The position numbers and the translations under genes are program-made. Shown here piece after piece: positions 5,248 to 7,375 of a stretch of DNA of 7,375 bases (position 1 is its first letter; each line of letters starts with the position of its first letter). This DNA is from Planctomycetes bacterium RIFCSPHIGHO2_12_FULL_52_36 (GTDB lineage: Bacteria; Planctomycetota; Brocadiia; Brocadiales; Bathyanammoxibiaceae): positions 1 to 7,375 of the forward strand of contig MHYW01000053.1 of assembly GCA_001828545.1 (NCBI GenBank), given 5' to 3'. The notes beneath the pieces were generated by a model that saw nothing but the letters and a program-made list of their open reading frames with translations, did no database searches and was not told where the DNA came from.

Positions 5248-6663
5248 CTAAGGTCCCTTGTCCCACTTCTCCGGGAGTAGCCTTACTACCACACGGTTCT
5301 TGCGGTTGAAGTACTCCCTGGCCACCCTCAGGAGTTCCTCGGCAGTGGCCTGGTGATACCTTTCTAGCATCTTAAGGAAAAACAACGGGTCCCCACTCTC
5401 GGCCAGGCTAGAGCCTATGCGTATCCCACGGATGAAGTTGCCCTGGAGACCAAAGATTAGCCTGGCCTCCTTTTGGTTCTTTGCCTTCTGGAGTTCCCTA
5501 TCAGAGACCCTTTCCTCCCGCAGTCTCTCCAGTTCTGCGTATATGGCAGACTCTACGTCCTCAGGGGTGTATCCCTTCTGAATACCCTCTACCGTAATGG
5601 TAAACAACCCCGGGTCTTTCATTTTATCCACGTCCGTAGAGAAGGAGAGGGCCATCTGTCCCCGGATGAGTTTTTGATACAGTCTGGCACTCCGCCCCTC
5701 TCCCAGGAGGCTTGAGAGGAGTTCCAGGGCGGGGACGTCTGGATGGGTAGCCGCAGGGATATGGTAGGCCACAACCACCCAGGGGAATTGGGTGGAGACG
5801 TAACAGTTGGCCTGTCTCTCCCCCTTTTGCGGGGTCTCCGGGGTGATTATTTCTTTGTGTCGTCCATTTTTGAGAGGAGGGATAGGGCCGAAATGTCTTT
5901 CTATAATACGGATGGTCTCATCGGGGTCTATGTCCCCCAGCACCAGTACGGTAGCATTATTTGGGGCATAGTAGTGTAGGAAGAATTCCTGGCAGTCCTC
6001 AAGGCTTATGGCATCAAGGTCAGACATCCACCCACTGACGGGCCACTGGTAGGGGTGGAGTGAGAAGGCCGTGGCATATAGTTCCTCTGCCAGGAGGCCG
6101 GAGAGGGAGTTATCTACCCTCAGTCGCCTTTCTTCCTTGACTACCTCCCTCTCGGAAGCAAGGGTCTCAGGAGTAAGCCTCAGGCTGGCCATCCTATCGG
6201 CCTCCAGTTCTGCGGCCAGTTCCAGTTTAGAGTTCGGCAGGTTCTCAAAGTAGGCGGTACAGTCCTGTGTGGTGAAGGCGTTATCGTTACCGCCATTGAG
6301 GGTTACAAGGCGACTGTGTTCCTCCGGGCCGAAACGGGCCGAACCCTTGAACATCATGTGTTCAAAGAGGTGGGAGATGCCCGTAATGCCGGGCCGCTCA
6401 TTCCTGGAGCCCACGTTGTACCAGACCTGGAGGCTGATTATGGGGGCAGAGTGGTCTTCGTGCATTAGCAGGGTGAGGCCGTTCTTCAGGCGGTATTCTT
6501 TGAGGTCTAGCCTGACAGAGCTTCCATTAACCTCAGCCCAACAGATACCTGACCACAAGAGATAGAAGAGTAGGAATAGTAGGGGCACGTTGTCCGCCTC
6601 AGGCGGATGCCCTACGTGCGGCCATCTGTATAATGGGTTGAGACGGCTAGAGGGTCTTACCAC
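5248..6663 (-). CDS. M16 family zinc peptidase, catalytic-type subunit, exported
   Basis: The 471-residue protein belongs to the pitrilysin/processing-peptidase family. The inverted zinc motif HLFEH is at 98-102 (context GISHLFEHMMFKGSARFG), and EREVVKEERR at 171-180 carries the distal zinc glutamate (Glu177 or Glu178). HPYQWPVSGWMSDLDAI at 203-219 and GEGRSARLYQKLIRGQMALS at 321-340 match the later family blocks. In the second lobe the usual RGLxY is RGQMALSFS, without the tyrosine, so this is the zinc-bearing partner of the downstream M16 protein. A hydrophobic stretch VPLLFLLFYLLWSGICWA (26-43) is a signal peptide, but it is preceded by an odd 25-residue leader that is partly encoded by a palindromic repeat. 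The GTG at 6663 overlaps the upstream stop by 7 nt; an in-frame GTG at 6588, right before the hydrophobic stretch, is an alternative. Its substrate is unknown. Confidence 0.93.
   Translation of the reverse strand: MVRPSSRLNPLYRWPHVGHPPEADNVPLLFLLFYLLWSGICWAEVNGSSVRLDLKEYRLKNGLTLLMHEDHSAPIISLQVWYNVGSRNERPGITGISHLFEHMMFKGSARFGPEEHSRLVTLNGGNDNAFTTQDCTAYFENLPNSKLELAAELEADRMASLRLTPETLASEREVVKEERRLRVDNSLSGLLAEELYATAFSLHPYQWPVSGWMSDLDAISLEDCQEFFLHYYAPNNATVLVLGDIDPDETIRIIERHFGPIPPLKNGRHKEIITPETPQKGERQANCYVSTQFPWVVVAYHIPAATHPDVPALELLSSLLGEGRSARLYQKLIRGQMALSFSTDVDKMKDPGLFTITVEGIQKGYTPEDVESAIYAELERLREERVSDRELQKAKNQKEARLIFGLQGNFIRGIRIGSSLAESGDPLFFLKMLERYHQATAEELLRVAREYFNRKNRVVVRLLPEKWDKGP
6579..6615. repeat. 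Composite palindromic repeat inside the 5' end of the first M16 gene
   Basis: The segment joins GTAGGGGCACGTTG (6579-6592) to the palindrome TCCGCCTCAGGCGGA (6593-6607) and then TGCCCTAC (6608-6615). The outer parts pair (GTAGGG-CA with TGCCCTAC), giving a long hairpin with bulges. The first 14 bases are exactly one arm of the 28-bp palindrome at 6716-6743. The middle palindrome recurs at 3757-3771. On the coding strand it is translated in frame as GHPPEADNVP in the N-terminal leader of the M16 protein. Confidence 0.85.
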
Positions 6664-6941
6664 GTTATGACCCTGTCTGATTCAAAGACTAATCCCAGCA
6701 TCCCCTTGTAGTCCAGTAGGGGCACGTTGCAACGTGCCCCTACACCCCTGGCCTCTACGTCGTCTTTTAGGGCAAATACTTTGAGGCCCTTTAGGGTATC
6801 CGAATTAGTTAGCACGGCGTCATGGATAAGGAGTATTGCAACCTCTTGTGCTATGCCCTGTCCGCCCAGGGTGGCCTGGGCCAGGGCAGTGGAGATGGCC
6901 AGCTCGTGTCCTTTGTCTCTAATGATGTGCAGTATCTTCAT
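6657..6941 (-). CDS. DsrH/TusB-like sulfur relay family protein
   Basis: From the ATG at 6941 the protein has 94 residues, close to TusB/DsrH length, and starts MKILHIIRDKGHELAISTA. The C-terminal half carries the family pattern: KVFALKDDVEARG at 54-66, LLDYKG at 75-80 and a terminal VITW. It lines up with the TusB ending as I remember it (VYALNEDLIARGL...IDY...W). TusB/DsrH proteins act in the cytoplasm in persulfide relay, usually in complex with DsrE/DsrF-type partners; the gene just upstream may be such a partner. The frame extends back to an ATG at 6989, but those 16 extra codons come from the upstream repeat element and would lengthen the protein beyond the family. A 28-bp perfect palindrome encodes residues 67-75, including the protein's only cysteine (Cys71). 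The gene overlaps the following M16 gene by 7 nt. Function is inferred from family. Confidence 0.75.
   Translation of the reverse strand: MKILHIIRDKGHELAISTALAQATLGGQGIAQEVAILLIHDAVLTNSDTLKGLKVFALKDDVEARGVGARCNVPLLDYKGMLGLVFESDRVITW
6716..6743. repeat. Perfect 28-bp palindrome inside the DsrH-like gene
   Basis: GTAGGGGCACGTTG (6716-6729) is followed directly by its exact reverse complement CAACGTGCCCCTAC (6730-6743). On the coding strand it is read in frame as VGARCNVPL. The same 14-base arm occurs at 6579-6592 in the neighbouring M16 gene, also read as NVPL. This is a coding, REP-like palindromic element. Confidence 0.95.
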
Positions 6942-6954
6942 AAAATTATAGGGG

Positions 6955-7197
6955 TCAGGGATTAGGGAAATCCAAATTCCAAAGCTCAAATGTCAAGTCA
7001 ATGAAAAATAAATGTCAAATTTCAAAATCCAAATACCAAACAAATGTCAAAATCCAAATGACAAATTTGACATTTGGGCTTTGACATTCATTTGACATTT
7101 GAGCTTTGACATTTGAATTTGGCCTCTAGTTTTCTTTGGAATTTGGATTTCATTTGTCATTTGGACTTTGACATTTTTCCTGGCTCCCAATCCCTGA
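6955..7197. repeat. AT-rich fold-back repeat element with terminal inverted repeats (MITE-like)
   Basis: The stretch between the DsrE-like and DsrH-like genes contains no gene. It is bounded by TCAGGGATT (6955-6963) and its reverse complement AATCCCTGA (7189-7197). Inside, 6968-6983 is the exact reverse complement of 7135-7150 (16 bp) and 6981-6996 of 7092-7107 (16 bp), so the arms nest. The motif AAATGTCAA occurs at 6988, 7010 and 7042, and its complement TTTGACATT at 7067, 7080, 7091, 7105 and 7167. The right end abuts the stop codon of the upstream gene (7198-7200). No open frame for a transposase and no clear target duplication are seen. Confidence 0.75.
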
Positions 7198-7375
7198 TTA
7201 TTGCCATGGGATAACCCTATTGGCCTCGGAAAGGATTTTAACTACCTCCGCACGACTCAGGACGTCTGCCTTGACGGAGGGTCCCTCTATCCCCCTCTCT
7301 TCCATAGATTCCCTCTCCACCACCAGGCGGTGGCCCAGGAGTCTAAGGGCCTCCAGGTGCTTTTTAATAGTCCCT
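7198..7375 (-). CDS. Possible DsrE-family protein, C-terminal fragment (partial)
   Basis: Fifty-eight residues are readable up to a TAA stop at 7200-7198; the start lies outside the window. The sequence (IKKHLEALRLLGHRLVVERE, then SMEERGIEGPSVKADVLSR, then AEVVKILSEANRVIPWQ) has the look of the end of a DsrE/DsrF-fold protein: a helix, a strand, an xxRGI segment, and a last helix with an EVVKIL...ANRVIPW ending that resembles the RVITW end of the neighbouring DsrH-like protein. DsrE and DsrH proteins are commonly encoded side by side and act together in sulfur relay, which fits the position directly upstream. No conserved cysteine is visible in the fragment. The assignment rests on weak similarity and context. 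Confidence 0.45.
   Translation of the reverse strand, partial: GTIKKHLEALRLLGHRLVVERESMEERGIEGPSVKADVLSRAEVVKILSEANRVIPWQ

Noticed and set aside
5248..6663. Lipoprotein signal in the first M16 protein (LWSGIC)
   Set aside because: The residue before Cys is Ile rather than Gly, Ala or Ser, so it does not fit a lipobox.
6945..6950. TATAAT on the minus strand as a promoter for the DsrH-like gene
   Set aside because: It lies only 3 nt before the ATG at 6941, so transcription would start inside the gene, and no -35 box is found at the right distance.
6939..6989. Upstream ATG at 6989 as the start of the DsrH-like gene
   Set aside because: The extra 16 codons are largely encoded by the fold-back repeat element, and the MKILHIIRD start at 6941 fits the family length.
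6981..7180. Repeated AAATGTCAA/TTTGACATT motifs as a CRISPR array
   Set aside because: The motifs are about 9-10 bp, occur in both orientations, and have irregular spacing without uniform unique spacers.

Overview
The window is a compact, ordinary-looking bacterial chromosome segment in which every supported gene lies on the minus strand, so transcription runs from high to low coordinates. In that order the genes are: the C-terminal end of a possible DsrE-family protein (7198-7375), a DsrH/TusB-like protein (6657-6941), two M16 zinc-peptidase family proteins (5248-6663 and 3788-5146), then purA (2289-3614), uppS (1580-2296) and cdsA (732-1583), and finally the N-terminal third of a GspE/PilB-type secretion or pilus ATPase (1-639), which runs off the window. 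The signal peptides, the M16 pair and the GspE/PilB ATPase suggest a diderm bacterium. The CdsA signature reads FGGVLDIID instead of the classical HGGxxDRxD, which I remember from Planctomycetota-type CdsA. I therefore lean, with low confidence, to an uncultured planctomycete-like lineage.

The genes form three apparent transcription units. The first runs from the DsrE/DsrH-like genes into the M16 pair; dsrH and the first M16 gene overlap by 7 nt. The two M16 proteins look complementary. The first keeps the HxxEH zinc site but lacks the RxxLxY motif, and the second has lost HxxEH but keeps RGLTY, as in known heterodimeric M16 peptidases. The second unit, purA-uppS-cdsA, starts at a textbook sigma70 promoter (TTGACA-17-TATAAT). 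It is tightly coupled, with 8-nt and 4-nt overlaps, and joins AMP synthesis to the undecaprenyl carrier and CDP-diacylglycerol steps of envelope synthesis. The third begins at a TTGTCT-17-TATAAT promoter just upstream of the GspE/PilB-like gene.

The most unusual content is repetitive DNA. A 28-bp perfect palindrome lies in frame inside the DsrH-like gene. Half of it recurs 124 bp away, fused to a second palindrome, inside the 5' end of the first M16 gene. That second palindrome (TCCGCCTNAGGCGGA) recurs in the spacer upstream of purA, and a 10-mer shared with that spacer copy recurs between the M16 genes. A roughly 243-bp AT-rich fold-back element, built of many AAATGTCAAA/TTTGACATTT motifs and bounded by an inverted TCAGGGATT, fills the gap between the DsrE-like and DsrH-like genes. 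A six-unit 7-bp tandem array sits just upstream of the second M16 gene. At the very start of the window a perfect 40-bp tandem duplication frameshifts the ATPase gene and may be a contig-end artefact. No RNA genes, CRISPR arrays or transposase genes were seen.
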